64,000 nucleotides of DNA from DATDCY01 sp964513745 (lineage in GTDB: Bacteria; JAUVQV01; DATDCY01): positions 12,351 to 76,350 of the forward strand of contig CAZEOK010000002.1 in the NCBI GenBank assembly GCA_964513745.1. The letters run 5' to 3'. The notes under the pieces were generated by a model. It ran no database searches, had not been told where the DNA came from, and saw only the letters and a list, made by a program, of their open reading frames with translations. The position numbers and the translations under genes were made by a program. Of this stretch, positions 1 to 9,872 are shown one piece after another (position 1 is the stretch's first letter; every line of letters begins with the position of its first letter).

Positions 1-1
1 G

Positions 2-1825
2 CTCGATGCCGCAACCCAGCGCAACCTCGAGCTGCTCTCGAACCTCGACGACGGCCGTCGCGAGCGCAGCCTGCTCTGGGTGCTCGACCGCACCCAGACA
101 CCGCTCGGAGCGCGGCGCCTGCGCTCCTGGATCATCTCGCCGCTGATGGACGCGTCGGCAATCGCGGCACGGCAGGACGCCGTCGAACGGCTCATCGCGG
201 AGGCCGGCTTGCGTCAGCGCCTGCGAGTCGCGCTCGGTGGCATCCTCGATCTGGAGCGCCTTGCCAGCCGCATCGCCCTGAACACCGCGGGTCCGCACGA
301 GCTGGCCTCGTTGCGATCCTCGCTGCGGCTGCTCCCGGAGCTTTTCGGCGCGCTCGCCGGCGACCCGGTGACGCTGCTCGCCACGCTCGGGAAAGCCGAC
401 GCGCTGACCGACCTGTGCGCCTGGATCGACAGCACGCTGGCCGAAGCCCCGCCGCAGCGCGTCAGCCAGGGAGGAGTCATCCGCGCGGGGGTGAGCGCCG
501 AGCTCGACGCGCTTCGCAGCCGCTCGCATGACGCGCAGAGCGCGCTCGCCGACCTCGAGAGGCGCGAGCGCCAGCGCACCGGCATCGCTACGCTCAAGAT
601 CGGCTACACCAGGGTTTTCGGCTATTACATCGAGGTCACGCGGCCGAACATCCCGAGTGTACCCGCCGACTACCTCCGGCGGCAGACGCTCGTCAATGCC
701 GAGCGCTACCACTCCGCTGAGCTCGCCGCCTTCGAGGAGGGGATCCTCGGTGCCGAGGAGAAGTCCCTCGCGCTCGAAGCACGCATCTTCGAGGACCTGC
801 GCGTCTTGGTCGCCGCGACCGCCGCGCGGGTGCAGGCCGCGGCGGCGGCCGTCGGCGAGATCGATGCCCTGCAGTCGCTCGCCGAAGTGGCGCTGCGGCA
901 GGGATACTCGCGCCCCACCGTCGACGCCAGCCTGGCGCTGGAGATCTGCGGCGGCCGGCACCCGGTGGTCGAGCTTGCCGGCGCGGAGCGGTTCGTACCG
1001 AACGACTGCCTTCTCGACGCCGGGGATTGCCAGCTGGTGATCCTCACCGGGCCGAACATGGCCGGCAAGTCCACCTACCTGCGGCAGACCGCGCTGATCG
1101 CGCTGATGGCTCAGATCGGCAGCTTCGTACCGGCGGCGTCGGCCAGGGTCGGCCTGGTCGACCGCATCTTCACGCGCATCGGCGCCGCTGACCGCCTCTC
1201 GCGCGGCCAGAGCACCTTCATGGTCGAGATGACCGAGACCGCAAGCATCCTGCACAACGCCACGGAGCGCAGCCTGGTGATCCTCGACGAGGTCGGGCGA
1301 GGGACGAGCACCTTCGACGGGCTGGCCATCGCCTGGGCGGTCGCCGAGCACCTGCACGGCAGCGGTCCGCGCGGGCCGAGGACGCTCTTCGCCACGCACT
1401 ATCACCAACTCACCGAACTGTCGCTCACGCTTGCCCGGGCGCGCAATTTCACGATCGCTGTCCGCGAGTGGGAGCAGCAGATCCTCTTCTTGCGCACGAT
1501 CATTCCCGGCGGAGCCGACCGCAGCTACGGGATCCAGGTCGCCCAGCTGGCCGGCATCCCCGCACCGACCCTCGCGCGGGCCAGGGAAATTCTTGCCAAT
1601 CTCGAGAGCGGCGAGCTGACGATCGAAGGGCTTCCCCGCATCGCGGAGCACCCGGCGATGCTGGAACCGCCGCCGCAGCTCGACCTGTTCCAGGCGCGGG
1701 AGCACGATGTTGTCCGCTCGCTGCGCGATCTCGACACGGACCGGTTGACGCCCCTGGAAGCCCTGCAGCTGCTCTGTGACTGGAAGGCCATCGTCGGACA
1801 ACCGATGCGCAGAGCCGCCCCATGA
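2..1825 (+). CDS. mutS: DNA mismatch repair protein MutS (5' end outside window)
   Basis: MutS recognises mispaired bases and uses ATP to act as a sliding clamp that recruits MutL. The frame is open from the first bases of the window (it reads LDAATQRNLEL, a conserved core segment), so the true start lies upstream and about 608 codons are visible. The lever/clamp region is followed by the ATPase: Walker A GPNMAGKSTYLRQ near nt 1050-1090 and the Walker B/D-loop stretch LVILDEVGRGTSTFDG near nt 1273-1320. The C-terminal end is short and carries the usual acidic/hydrophobic tail. The stop overlaps the start of the amidase gene (ATGA), so the two are probably translationally coupled. Identification is secure. 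Confidence 0.97.
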   Translation, partial: LDAATQRNLELLSNLDDGRRERSLLWVLDRTQTPLGARRLRSWIISPLMDASAIAARQDAVERLIAEAGLRQRLRVALGGILDLERLASRIALNTAGPHELASLRSSLRLLPELFGALAGDPVTLLATLGKADALTDLCAWIDSTLAEAPPQRVSQGGVIRAGVSAELDALRSRSHDAQSALADLERRERQRTGIATLKIGYTRVFGYYIEVTRPNIPSVPADYLRRQTLVNAERYHSAELAAFEEGILGAEEKSLALEARIFEDLRVLVAATAARVQAAAAAVGEIDALQSLAEVALRQGYSRPTVDASLALEICGGRHPVVELAGAERFVPNDCLLDAGDCQLVILTGPNMAGKSTYLRQTALIALMAQIGSFVPAASARVGLVDRIFTRIGAADRLSRGQSTFMVEMTETASILHNATERSLVILDEVGRGTSTFDGLAIAWAVAEHLHGSGPRGPRTLFATHYHQLTELSLTLARARNFTIAVREWEQQILFLRTIIPGGADRSYGIQVAQLAGIPAPTLARAREILANLESGELTIEGLPRIAEHPAMLEPPPQLDLFQAREHDVVRSLRDLDTDRLTPLEALQLLCDWKAIVGQPMRRAAP

Positions 1826-4014
1826 GACGGGCGCTCACCGTTGCCGCGTTTCTGTCGGTGCTTCTCGCACTGTCCTGGCAGGCACACGGAGCTTCACCCG
1901 CAACCACCCCGGTTCTTTCCCGTGCGGAGTCCCTGTTTGCCCGGGCCGAGGCGGACTTCTCGGCGCTCCGGGCGAGTGCCCAGGCCCAGCGACAGCGCCA
2001 GAATTACGTGCGGGTGCTCGAGGCATACCGCCGGGTCTTCGAAAAATATCCCGCCACCCGCGCGGGGGATCAGGCCCTGATGCGCTCAGGAGAGCTGCTC
2101 ACCCTGCTGTTTCGCTGGACCGGACAGGAGGGGGACTTGAACAGGGCCCAGAATTATTATCAGCGGCTCGTCCAGACCTCCCCGAAGAGCCCGCTCCTCG
2201 ATGACGCCCTGCTGGCAATAGCGTATCTTTTCCTCGATCAGTTCAAGGACCCGATCCAGGCCTGGCTGCGCTTCCGCGACGTCACGGTGCTCGCGCCGGC
2301 GGGTGACAAGGCGGCCGAAGCGAAAAGACAGCTCAAGCGGCTTTCGCGCTATGCCACGGTGACGAAGCCGCAGCAGGCAGCCGGCGGTGGCAACGACCTT
2401 TCCTGCCCGGCACCTCAGCCGGGCAGTGCGGCGGACAAGACTCATGCCGCCATTGCTGCAACGTCTACGCCACCGGGCACGGCTGCCCCGCCGCTTCCCG
2501 ACCCGACGGTTCCGCCGCCACCTTCGCCAGCGGGAGTGGCAACTGCGCCCAACCGCGTTCGCGACATCCGCCACTGGTCGAATCCCGAATACACCCGTGT
2601 CGTCATCGACCTCGAACGGAAAACGAATTTTTACTCCAACCTTCTCGAGGACCGCTCCGGGAGCGGCAAGCCGCCCCGGCTGTACGTGGACCTCTTCGGC
2701 ACGCGCGTCGAAGAGCGCTTTTGCGCACCGATCAGCGTGAACGACGGGATCCTGCTCGGCATCCGGGCCGGTCAGTACACACCGGACAGCGTCCGTGTCG
2801 TGCTCGAGATCGACGGGCTGCACACCTATCGCGTGTTTCCGATGCAGAACCCCTTCCGCATCGTGATAGACGTGACCGGCGGAACCCCGGGTGCGTCACC
2901 GGGAATGTCGGTAGCGGCTGCGCCGCGCCTAGCAACGCCGGTGGCGGCTGCTGCAGCGTCGCCCCCGCCGAAAACGGCTCCCGCCGCGTTGTCGCCCACC
3001 CCGACGTTGAGCACCCGCATGGCGCCGCTCCCCGCGCAGACAAAGTTCACGCCGGAGCCGGTACCCGATCTCATTCCCCTGCCGGCGTTCACTCCCGGCG
3101 AACCGTCCCCCGCCACGACCGCACCGTCGCTCCCACAGCAAGCGGCACCGGTGAGTGCCGCAACCCCCGCGACGTTCTCCGGCACCGCCGCGGCGGCCGC
3201 GACCGTCACCGCCGCGTCTCCAGCCCCCGACCCGCGCGCGCTCAGCGAGGGGGCCATCCCCTCCCCTCCACCCTCGTCCGGCAAGCCGTCGCTGGCACGG
3301 CAGCTCGGGCTGGGCGTGCGCAGGGTGATCATCGACGCCGGCCATGGCGCGCACGATCCGGGGGCAATCGGTGTCGGAGGCCTCCAGGAAAAGGAGGTCA
3401 CGCTCGATCTGGCGCTGCGCGTGCGCGACGTTCTCCAGGCAGCCGGGTACGAGATTGTGCTCACCCGCGACCGGGACGTCTACCTGCCTCTCGAGGAACG
3501 CACGGCTCTTGCGAACACCGCGCGTGGCGACCTGTTCCTCTCGCTGCATTGCAACGCTAGCGACGCCGGCAACCTCAGCGGCGTCGAGACCTATTTCCTC
3601 AATCTCGCCTCGAACATCCGGGCGATGAAAACGGCTGCCCGCGAGAACAGCATGGCGGTCGCCAACATGAGCGACCTGCAGCAGATCGTCCGGGAGATCC
3701 AGAACTCCAAGATGGACGAGTCGAGCCAGTTCGCCGCACGGATCCAGCGCTCCCTGCACGGCGCGCTGCGCCGGAAGTTCCCCGACGTGAAGGATCTCGG
3801 CGTCAAGCAGGCGCCCTTCTACGTGCTCATCGGCGCGCAAATGCCGAGCGTCCTCGCCGAGGTCTCCTTCATCAACCACCGCACGGAGGGCCGCCGCCTC
3901 GCCGATCCGGCGTACCGCCAACTCATCGCGCAGGCGATCGCCGACGGCGTGAAGCGCTATGTGAAATCCGTGAAAACCGCGACCCTGGGCTCTCCCGGAG
4001 GCCGGACGCCGTGA
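1822..4014 (+). CDS. N-acetylmuramoyl-L-alanine amidase, AmiC type with AMIN domain and TPR-like N-terminus
   Basis: A periplasmic zinc amidase that cleaves the lactyl-amide bond between MurNAc and the stem peptide, as in daughter-cell separation. A signal peptide (about residues 1-24) is followed by a helical TPR-like region (about 30-175), a Pro/Ala linker, an AMIN domain (about 245-355), a second long Pro/Ala-rich linker, and an Amidase_3 domain (about 500-715). Zinc ligands fit His508 (DAGHGAHDPG), Glu523 (LQEKEV) and His576 (SLHCNAS), with catalytic Glu680 (LAEVSFINH). At 730 residues it is much longer than E. coli AmiC because of the N-terminal helical region and the linkers. The start overlaps the mutS stop and the stop overlaps the EF-G start (GTGA). 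The assignment to amidase is strong; AmiB versus AmiC is not resolved. Confidence 0.95.
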   Translation: MRRALTVAAFLSVLLALSWQAHGASPATTPVLSRAESLFARAEADFSALRASAQAQRQRQNYVRVLEAYRRVFEKYPATRAGDQALMRSGELLTLLFRWTGQEGDLNRAQNYYQRLVQTSPKSPLLDDALLAIAYLFLDQFKDPIQAWLRFRDVTVLAPAGDKAAEAKRQLKRLSRYATVTKPQQAAGGGNDLSCPAPQPGSAADKTHAAIAATSTPPGTAAPPLPDPTVPPPPSPAGVATAPNRVRDIRHWSNPEYTRVVIDLERKTNFYSNLLEDRSGSGKPPRLYVDLFGTRVEERFCAPISVNDGILLGIRAGQYTPDSVRVVLEIDGLHTYRVFPMQNPFRIVIDVTGGTPGASPGMSVAAAPRLATPVAAAAASPPPKTAPAALSPTPTLSTRMAPLPAQTKFTPEPVPDLIPLPAFTPGEPSPATTAPSLPQQAAPVSAATPATFSGTAAAAATVTAASPAPDPRALSEGAIPSPPPSSGKPSLARQLGLGVRRVIIDAGHGAHDPGAIGVGGLQEKEVTLDLALRVRDVLQAAGYEIVLTRDRDVYLPLEERTALANTARGDLFLSLHCNASDAGNLSGVETYFLNLASNIRAMKTAARENSMAVANMSDLQQIVREIQNSKMDESSQFAARIQRSLHGALRRKFPDVKDLGVKQAPFYVLIGAQMPSVLAEVSFINHRTEGRRLADPAYRQLIAQAIADGVKRYVKSVKTATLGSPGGRTP

Positions 4015-6065
4015 GCGCTCACCCACCGCTCGCGCGCACCCGCAACATCGGGATCATCGCGCACATCGACGCCGGCAAGACCACGGTCACCGAGCGTTTC
4101 CTCTATTATTCCGGCCGCAGCCACAAGATCGGCGAGGTCCATGACGGCGCCGCGACGATGGACTGGATGCCGCAGGAGCAGGAGCGCGGCATCACGATCA
4201 CGGCGGCCGCAACCACGTTCTTCTGGCGCGAGCACCAGGTAAACCTCATCGACACCCCGGGGCACGTCGATTTCACGATCGAGGTCGAGCGGTCGCTGCG
4301 CGTGCTCGATGGCGCCATCGCGATCTTCTGCGGCGTCGCCGGGGTGCAGCCGCAGACCGAGACCGTCTGGCGCCAGGCCGAGCGCTGGCGCGTGCCGACG
4401 ATCTGTTTCGTCAACAAGCTCGACCGCATCGGCGCTGATTTCGCAGCCGTCGTGGCGGCCATTGCGGCGAAACTCGGCTCGGTGCCGGTGCCACTGCAGC
4501 TGCCGATCGGCCTTGAGAAGGATTTCTGTGGCGTGATCGACCTGCTCCGGATGCGGGCGCTGCTCTGGCGCGGGGATGCCCCCGGCTCCGAGTTCGGGAG
4601 CACCGCCATCCCGGAGGGTCTGGCCGCCGATGCCATTGCGGCCCGCGCCCATCTTGTCGAGACGATTGCCGAGCACGACGAGCAACTCCTGGGGCTCTAT
4701 CTCGAGAATCCTGACCCACCGGTCCCCGAGCTCCTTGCGGCGGTGCGTCGCCTGACGATCGCACGCAGCATCACCCCGGTGCTCTGCGGCAGCGCCCTGC
4801 GCAACAAGGGCGTCCAGCCACTGCTCGATGCCGTGGTCGACCTGCTGCCCTCCCCCGCCGATCTCCCCCCGGTCGCGGGCAACAATCCCGCCACCGGGAA
4901 CTCTGAGCGCCGGGAGGCGAAAATCGGCGCGCCACTGTGCGCCCTGGCCTTCAAGGTCATGACCGCTGAGGACCGGCGGCTGACCTATCTGCGCATCTAC
5001 TCGGGCAGGATCCGCTCCGGCGACACGGTGTTCAACGCTACCCGAGCCGTGGAAGAGAAGATTGCCCGCCTTTTCAGGATGCACGCCAACAAGCGCGAGA
5101 GAGTCGACGAGGCGGTGGCGGGGGACATCGTCGTCGCCGCCGGGCTCAGGAGCGCGTCGACGGGCGACACGCTGACGGACCAGGCGCACCCCCTGCTTCT
5201 CGAGCCGATGCGCTTCTCGAACCCCGTGATTGCCCTCGCGGTCGAGCCCCGGGCCGGATCCGATACCGAAAGGCTCGCGCAGGCCCTCGGCAAGCTCGCG
5301 GGGGAGGACCCGACCCTGGAGGTGCGGACCGACCCCGACACCGGGCAGAACATCATCTCGGGCATGGGCGAGTTGCATCTGGAGATCGTCCTCGACCGGC
5401 TCGAGCGCGAGTTCAGGGTACCCGTCCGCTCGGGCCGCCCGCAGGTCATCCACCGCGAGACCATCACGCGCGAGGTCGAACACTCCGCCGAATTCCAGAG
5501 GGAGATCGCGGGGCAGATCCTGCGCGCTGAGGTCGCGTTACGGGTCACGCCTCTTGAGCGCGGGGCCGGAGCGCGGGTCGTTTTCGAGCGCCAGGCCGTC
5601 CCCCCGCCCGAGCCGGTCGTCGCGGCGATTACCGAGGGGGTCAGCGACTGCTTCGGTGCAGGCATGCTCTCGGGGTATCCTGTCGTCGACCTGGAGGTGC
5701 GCGTCACCCGTGTCCTCTTCCGCGCGGAAGACCCCTTCGCCATGGGATTCAAGATAGCCGCCGCGCGCGCGTTCCGCGAGGCGACCGGGAAGGCCGGCCT
5801 GATCCTGCTCGAGCCCGTGATGCGCCTCGACGTCATCACCCCCGAGGAGTTCACCGGAGAGGTCATCCGCGATCTTTCGTCGCGCCGCGGCCGCGTCGAA
5901 GGCATGCATCCCCAGGGAACGGCCCGCCTGATCGAGGCGCTCGCCCCGCTGCGGGAGCTTTTCGGGTACTCCACCGCGCTGCGCTCGCTCACCCAGGGCC
6001 GTGCCTCATTCTCCATGCACTTCTCCAGGTACGGCGAAGTCCCCGCGGAGCGACCGACCGGCTAG
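4011..6065 (+). CDS. fusA: Elongation factor G paralogue
   Basis: A translational GTPase of the EF-G family: AHIDAGKTT (G1), RGITI (G2), DTPGHVDF (G3), NKLD (G4, usually NKMD) and GSA (G5), followed by domains II-V including the ISGMGELHLE segment; 684 residues. It begins with GTG inside the amidase stop codon. It lies between an amidase gene and an ABC exporter rather than in the str operon with rpsL/rpsG/tuf, so it is probably a second EF-G. Deltaproteobacteria, spirochaetes and planctomycetes are known to carry divided EF-G pairs (spdEFG1/2) in which one acts in translocation and the other in ribosome recycling. Which role this copy has cannot be told from the sequence alone. Confidence 0.92.
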   Translation: MSAHPPLARTRNIGIIAHIDAGKTTVTERFLYYSGRSHKIGEVHDGAATMDWMPQEQERGITITAAATTFFWREHQVNLIDTPGHVDFTIEVERSLRVLDGAIAIFCGVAGVQPQTETVWRQAERWRVPTICFVNKLDRIGADFAAVVAAIAAKLGSVPVPLQLPIGLEKDFCGVIDLLRMRALLWRGDAPGSEFGSTAIPEGLAADAIAARAHLVETIAEHDEQLLGLYLENPDPPVPELLAAVRRLTIARSITPVLCGSALRNKGVQPLLDAVVDLLPSPADLPPVAGNNPATGNSERREAKIGAPLCALAFKVMTAEDRRLTYLRIYSGRIRSGDTVFNATRAVEEKIARLFRMHANKRERVDEAVAGDIVVAAGLRSASTGDTLTDQAHPLLLEPMRFSNPVIALAVEPRAGSDTERLAQALGKLAGEDPTLEVRTDPDTGQNIISGMGELHLEIVLDRLEREFRVPVRSGRPQVIHRETITREVEHSAEFQREIAGQILRAEVALRVTPLERGAGARVVFERQAVPPPEPVVAAITEGVSDCFGAGMLSGYPVVDLEVRVTRVLFRAEDPFAMGFKIAAARAFREATGKAGLILLEPVMRLDVITPEEFTGEVIRDLSSRRGRVEGMHPQGTARLIEALAPLRELFGYSTALRSLTQGRASFSMHFSRYGEVPAERPTG

Positions 6066-6134
6066 GGCTTGCCAGCAACCGTGGGATCTTGCGTCCGCCG
6101 GATTCGTTCGTGGAAGACCGCATGGTAGCCGTCG

Positions 6135-7925
6135 ATGGCTAGCGGCGGGGCCTTCCGGACCCTGTGGCCTTCGTTGGGACGCCAGAGACGGCCCCTGGTC
6201 CTGGGCCTGCTCACCCTGCTGCTGACCAACCTCTTCACCTTCGTCGGGCCCTGGGTCATGCGACTGGCGATCGACGGAATGCGCGCACGCTTGAGCGTGC
6301 CCGCGCTGGTGCGCTATTGCTCGCTGCTGCTCGCCGCCGCGCTGCTGCAGGGGATCTGCCGTTACTGGTCGCGCCTGCTGGTCATCGGCGTCTCGCGCGA
6401 GGTCGAGTTCGATCTGCGCAATCTCGTGTTCGGCCACCTGCTCGCCCAGACGCCGGCATTCTTCCAGCGCTACCGCACCGGGGACCTGATGAGCCGCGCC
6501 ACGTCCGACATCGAGTCAGTGCGCATGGTGATCGGTCCGGGGATCATGCAGCTGGCCAACACCGCATACACCTTCATCATCGCGATCGCGATGATGATCT
6601 CCCTCGATCCCGTGCTCACGCTCTGGTCTCTGGTGCCGATGCCGGCGATCGCACTGGTGATGTACCTGTCCGCTCAGCTCTATCACCGGCGCTTTTTCGA
6701 CGTGCAGGTGCACCAGGCCAGGCTCAACTCCGTTGCCCAGGAGAATTTCTCGGGCATCCGCATCGTGAAGACCTACGGCCTCGAGGAGCAGCAGCGCGGA
6801 GTGTTTCTCGCGGCGAGCCGCAGGTACCTCCTGGCGAACATGCGGCTGGCCCGTGCGCTCGGCTTCTTCCACCCGCTCGTCGCCACGATTGCCGGGCTCG
6901 GCACACTCATCGTGCTCTGGTCGGGCGGGCGACGGATCATCAGCGGGGAATGCACGCTCGGAACGCTCGTGGCCTTCATGGCGCTGTTCGGACTGCTGAC
7001 CTGGCCGACCATCGCGCTGGGGTGGGTCGTGAGTCTCATCCAGCGCGGTTCTTCAGCGATGGGCCGGATAAACGAGATGCTCGAGGCGCCAGTGGCGGTG
7101 ACCGAGCCCGCGGAACCCGTCGACGTCGTCATGCCCGTCTCCCCCGAGGGATCGGCCCTCGGAGCCGCGCTCGAGGTACGCGATCTCACGTTCGCCTACC
7201 CGGGACGCGACGAGCCAGCGTTGCAGGGGGTGAGCTTCAAGGTCGGCTCCGGCGAGCGGGTGGCGCTCGTCGGGCGCACCGGATCTGGGAAGACCACCCT
7301 GCTCTCGCTGCTCCCTCGCCTTTGGCCTGTCGCTGACGGCAGCATCTTCCTGGACGGGGTCGACGTCAATTGTCAACGCCTGGGCCGGTTGCGCGCGGGC
7401 ATCGGCTTTGTCCCTCAGGAGACATTCCTTTTTTCCGAGACCATCATGGGGAACATCGCCCTTCCGGACACGGAAACGGACTCGTCGATGCTTCCCGACG
7501 TGGAGGCTGCCGGCCAACTGTCGCAGTTCGCCGCCGAGGTCAAGGATTTTCCCCGTGGCTGGCGAACGCTGGTCGGAGAACGCGGCGTCACCCTCTCGGG
7601 GGGACAAAAGCAGCGCGTGGCGATCGCGCGCGCGCTGCTGCACCGGCCACGGTTGCTGGTACTCGGTGACGCACTATCGTCGGTCGACACCGAGACCGAG
7701 GAAAAGATACTCGGCGGCGTGCTGACCGCCCACCCGGAGCGGACGGTGCTGTTCGTCTCACACCGGCTTTCCACGATGCGGCGCGCCGACCGGATCCTGG
7801 TGCTCGAAGATGGCCGCCTCGTCGAATCCGGCACCCACGAGGAGCTGATGGCCCGCCGCGGCGCCTACCGGCGGCTCATCGACCAGCAACTGCTGGCCGA
7901 AGAACTCGAGCGCGAAGGCTCCTGA
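6135..7925 (+). CDS. ABC exporter subunit A with degenerate Walker B (heterodimer partner)
   Basis: A half-transporter of the MsbA/multidrug exporter fold: an N-terminal six-helix transmembrane domain (about residues 10-310) and a C-terminal ATPase domain (about 345-580). Walker A is intact (GRTGSGKTT from residue 380), the signature LSGGQKQR is canonical, and the H-loop SHRLST is present. Walker B is not canonical: it reads LLVLGDALSSVD, so the magnesium-coordinating Asp is Gly511 and the catalytic Glu is Asp512. Such a site is not expected to hydrolyse ATP efficiently. The stop codon shares one base with the start of the next gene, which supplies the complementary half. The substrate (lipid or drug) cannot be read from the sequence. 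The stretch of 69 bases before it holds no clear promoter. Confidence 0.93.
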   Translation: MASGGAFRTLWPSLGRQRRPLVLGLLTLLLTNLFTFVGPWVMRLAIDGMRARLSVPALVRYCSLLLAAALLQGICRYWSRLLVIGVSREVEFDLRNLVFGHLLAQTPAFFQRYRTGDLMSRATSDIESVRMVIGPGIMQLANTAYTFIIAIAMMISLDPVLTLWSLVPMPAIALVMYLSAQLYHRRFFDVQVHQARLNSVAQENFSGIRIVKTYGLEEQQRGVFLAASRRYLLANMRLARALGFFHPLVATIAGLGTLIVLWSGGRRIISGECTLGTLVAFMALFGLLTWPTIALGWVVSLIQRGSSAMGRINEMLEAPVAVTEPAEPVDVVMPVSPEGSALGAALEVRDLTFAYPGRDEPALQGVSFKVGSGERVALVGRTGSGKTTLLSLLPRLWPVADGSIFLDGVDVNCQRLGRLRAGIGFVPQETFLFSETIMGNIALPDTETDSSMLPDVEAAGQLSQFAAEVKDFPRGWRTLVGERGVTLSGGQKQRVAIARALLHRPRLLVLGDALSSVDTETEEKILGGVLTAHPERTVLFVSHRLSTMRRADRILVLEDGRLVESGTHEELMARRGAYRRLIDQQLLAEELEREGS

Positions 7926-9691
7926 TGCGCCACGACCACCTGATCGACGAGATCGAGCCCCGCGAGTTCGACCGCGCGCTGCTGCGCCGGCTGCTCGGCT
8001 ATCTCGCCCCGTATCGGGCGCAGATGGCGCTGTCGATCCTGCTGTTGTTCGGGGCGGCGCTGCTGCAGCTGGTCGGGCCGTATCTGGTAAAAGTCGGCAT
8101 CGACCGGCACATCGCCACCGGAGACCTCGCCGGTCTTGACCGCATAGCCCTGCTTTTCGTCGCGAGCGCCTTCGCGGGGTTCGCCCTGCGCTACGCCCAG
8201 ACGATCCTGACCTACCACATCGGCCAGCGGGCCATGATGGATCTGCGGCTCGCGGTCTTCGACCGGATCGAGGCCCAGTCGCTCTCGTACTTCGACCGCA
8301 ATCCCACCGGACGGCTCATGACGCGGGTCGGCAGCGACGTCGAGGTGCTCCAGGAGCTGTTCTCAAGCGGGGCGATAACGATCTTCGGCGACCTGTTCAC
8401 GGTGCTCGGCGTCGTCGCGGCGATGCTCGCCATCAACTGGCGGCTCGCGCTCGTCTCCTTCGCGGTACTGCCGCTGCTCTTCGGTGCGACGATCCTGTTC
8501 CGCAGCCGGGTGCGCCGCTCCTTTCGCGCCATCCGGCAGAAGGTCGCGCGCATGAACTCCTTTCTCAACGAGCACGTGAGCGGCATCGCCGTCGTCAAGC
8601 TCTTCTCGCGCGAGCGGTCGGCCGCCGCCAGCTTCGAGCGCATCAACGACGAGCACCGCCGGGCATTCCTCGGCGCGGTGCAGGCGTACGCCGTCTTTTT
8701 CCCCGTCGTCGAGTTCATCGGGGCGCTGGCCGTGGCGCTGCTGCTCGGGTACGGTGGGGTGCAGATCGTCGGCGGCAGCCTGAGCTTCGGCAGCCTGGTG
8801 GCGTTTCTCGAGTATGTTCAGCGATTTTACAAGCCTGTTCAGGACCTCGCGGAAAAGTTCAACATCCTCCAGTCGGCCATGGCCGCCGCCGAACGCATCT
8901 TCGGGGTTCTCGACAGCGTGCCCGAGATCACGGACCCGGCCGCGCCGGCCGCGGCAGGGCGTGCGCGCGGGGCCGTCGAATTCCGCAACGTCGGTTTCTC
9001 GTACCAGCCCGGCGAGGCGGTACTGCGGGGGATTACGCTGCGGAGCGAGCCGGGGGAGAGGGTGGCGATCGTCGGCGCGACCGGCTCCGGGAAAACCTCC
9101 ATCATCAGCCTGCTCGCCCGCTTGTACGATCCCCAGTCCGGAGCGGTCCTGCTCGACGGCCGCGACATCAGGGAATACGCCCAGAGCCACCTGCACCGGC
9201 AAATGGCGGTCGTCCTGCAGGAGGTCTTCCTTTTTTCCGGGACGATCCGCGACAACATCTCCCTCGGAAACCCGGACATCACGAGAGAGGCGGTCGAAGA
9301 CGCGGCGCGACGGGTCGGCGTCGACGCCTTCATCCGCCGGCTGCCGCAGGGATACGAAACCGAGGTCGGCGAGCGGGGGGCTCTGCTCTCCAGCGGCCAG
9401 AAGCAACTACTTTCTTTCGCCCGGGCGCTCGCCCACGACCCGCCGCTGCTGATCCTCGACGAGGCGACCTCGTCGGTCGATTCCGAGAGCGAGGCGCTGA
9501 TCCAGGAGGCGCTGGATGTGCTCTTCGCGGGCCGCACGTCGATCGTCATCGCCCACCGTCTCTCGACGATCCGTGGCGCCGACCGCATCGTCACGCTGCA
9601 CAAGGGCCGGATCCGCGAGACCGGCACGCACGCCGAACTGTTGCGGCTCGGCGGCATCTACGCCAAGCTCCACCGCCTGCAGTACGCCTGA
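7925..9691 (+). CDS. ABC exporter subunit B with canonical Walker B and LSSGQ signature
   Basis: The second half-transporter of the pair: a six-helix membrane domain (about residues 20-320) and an ATPase domain (about 350-580). Walker A GATGSGKTS and Walker B LLILDEATSSVD with catalytic Glu513 are intact, but the signature reads LSSGQ (residues 488-492) instead of LSGGQ. In an ABC dimer the signature of one subunit closes on the Walker motifs of the other. The altered signature here therefore faces the altered Walker B of the upstream subunit, giving one degenerate and one consensus ATP site, as in TM287/288-type heterodimeric exporters. Start ATG overlaps the upstream stop (TGATG). The function as an exporter is firm; the cargo is unknown. 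Confidence 0.94.
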   Translation: MRHDHLIDEIEPREFDRALLRRLLGYLAPYRAQMALSILLLFGAALLQLVGPYLVKVGIDRHIATGDLAGLDRIALLFVASAFAGFALRYAQTILTYHIGQRAMMDLRLAVFDRIEAQSLSYFDRNPTGRLMTRVGSDVEVLQELFSSGAITIFGDLFTVLGVVAAMLAINWRLALVSFAVLPLLFGATILFRSRVRRSFRAIRQKVARMNSFLNEHVSGIAVVKLFSRERSAAASFERINDEHRRAFLGAVQAYAVFFPVVEFIGALAVALLLGYGGVQIVGGSLSFGSLVAFLEYVQRFYKPVQDLAEKFNILQSAMAAAERIFGVLDSVPEITDPAAPAAAGRARGAVEFRNVGFSYQPGEAVLRGITLRSEPGERVAIVGATGSGKTSIISLLARLYDPQSGAVLLDGRDIREYAQSHLHRQMAVVLQEVFLFSGTIRDNISLGNPDITREAVEDAARRVGVDAFIRRLPQGYETEVGERGALLSSGQKQLLSFARALAHDPPLLILDEATSSVDSESEALIQEALDVLFAGRTSIVIAHRLSTIRGADRIVTLHKGRIRETGTHAELLRLGGIYAKLHRLQYA

Positions 9692-9872
9692 TGCGCTCAG
9701 AGGTGTCGGGCCCCGAACCTCGTGGTTGTCCCCAGTGGCAATATGCGAGGCGAAGGGGTGGCGCGGAGGGGAGGTCTCCATTAGCGGACCGCAGGGAGCA
9801 TGATGGAGGTCCGCAGCGTCAGGACCCCGCAGCCTGCACGGGAACGAATCTTCCTTTGAGCAGACACATATC

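Noticed and set aside
9784..9814. Inverted repeat GCGGACC/GGTCCGC after the ABC exporter genes
   Set aside because: The 7-bp stem has a 17-base loop and no T tract, so I do not call it a terminator.
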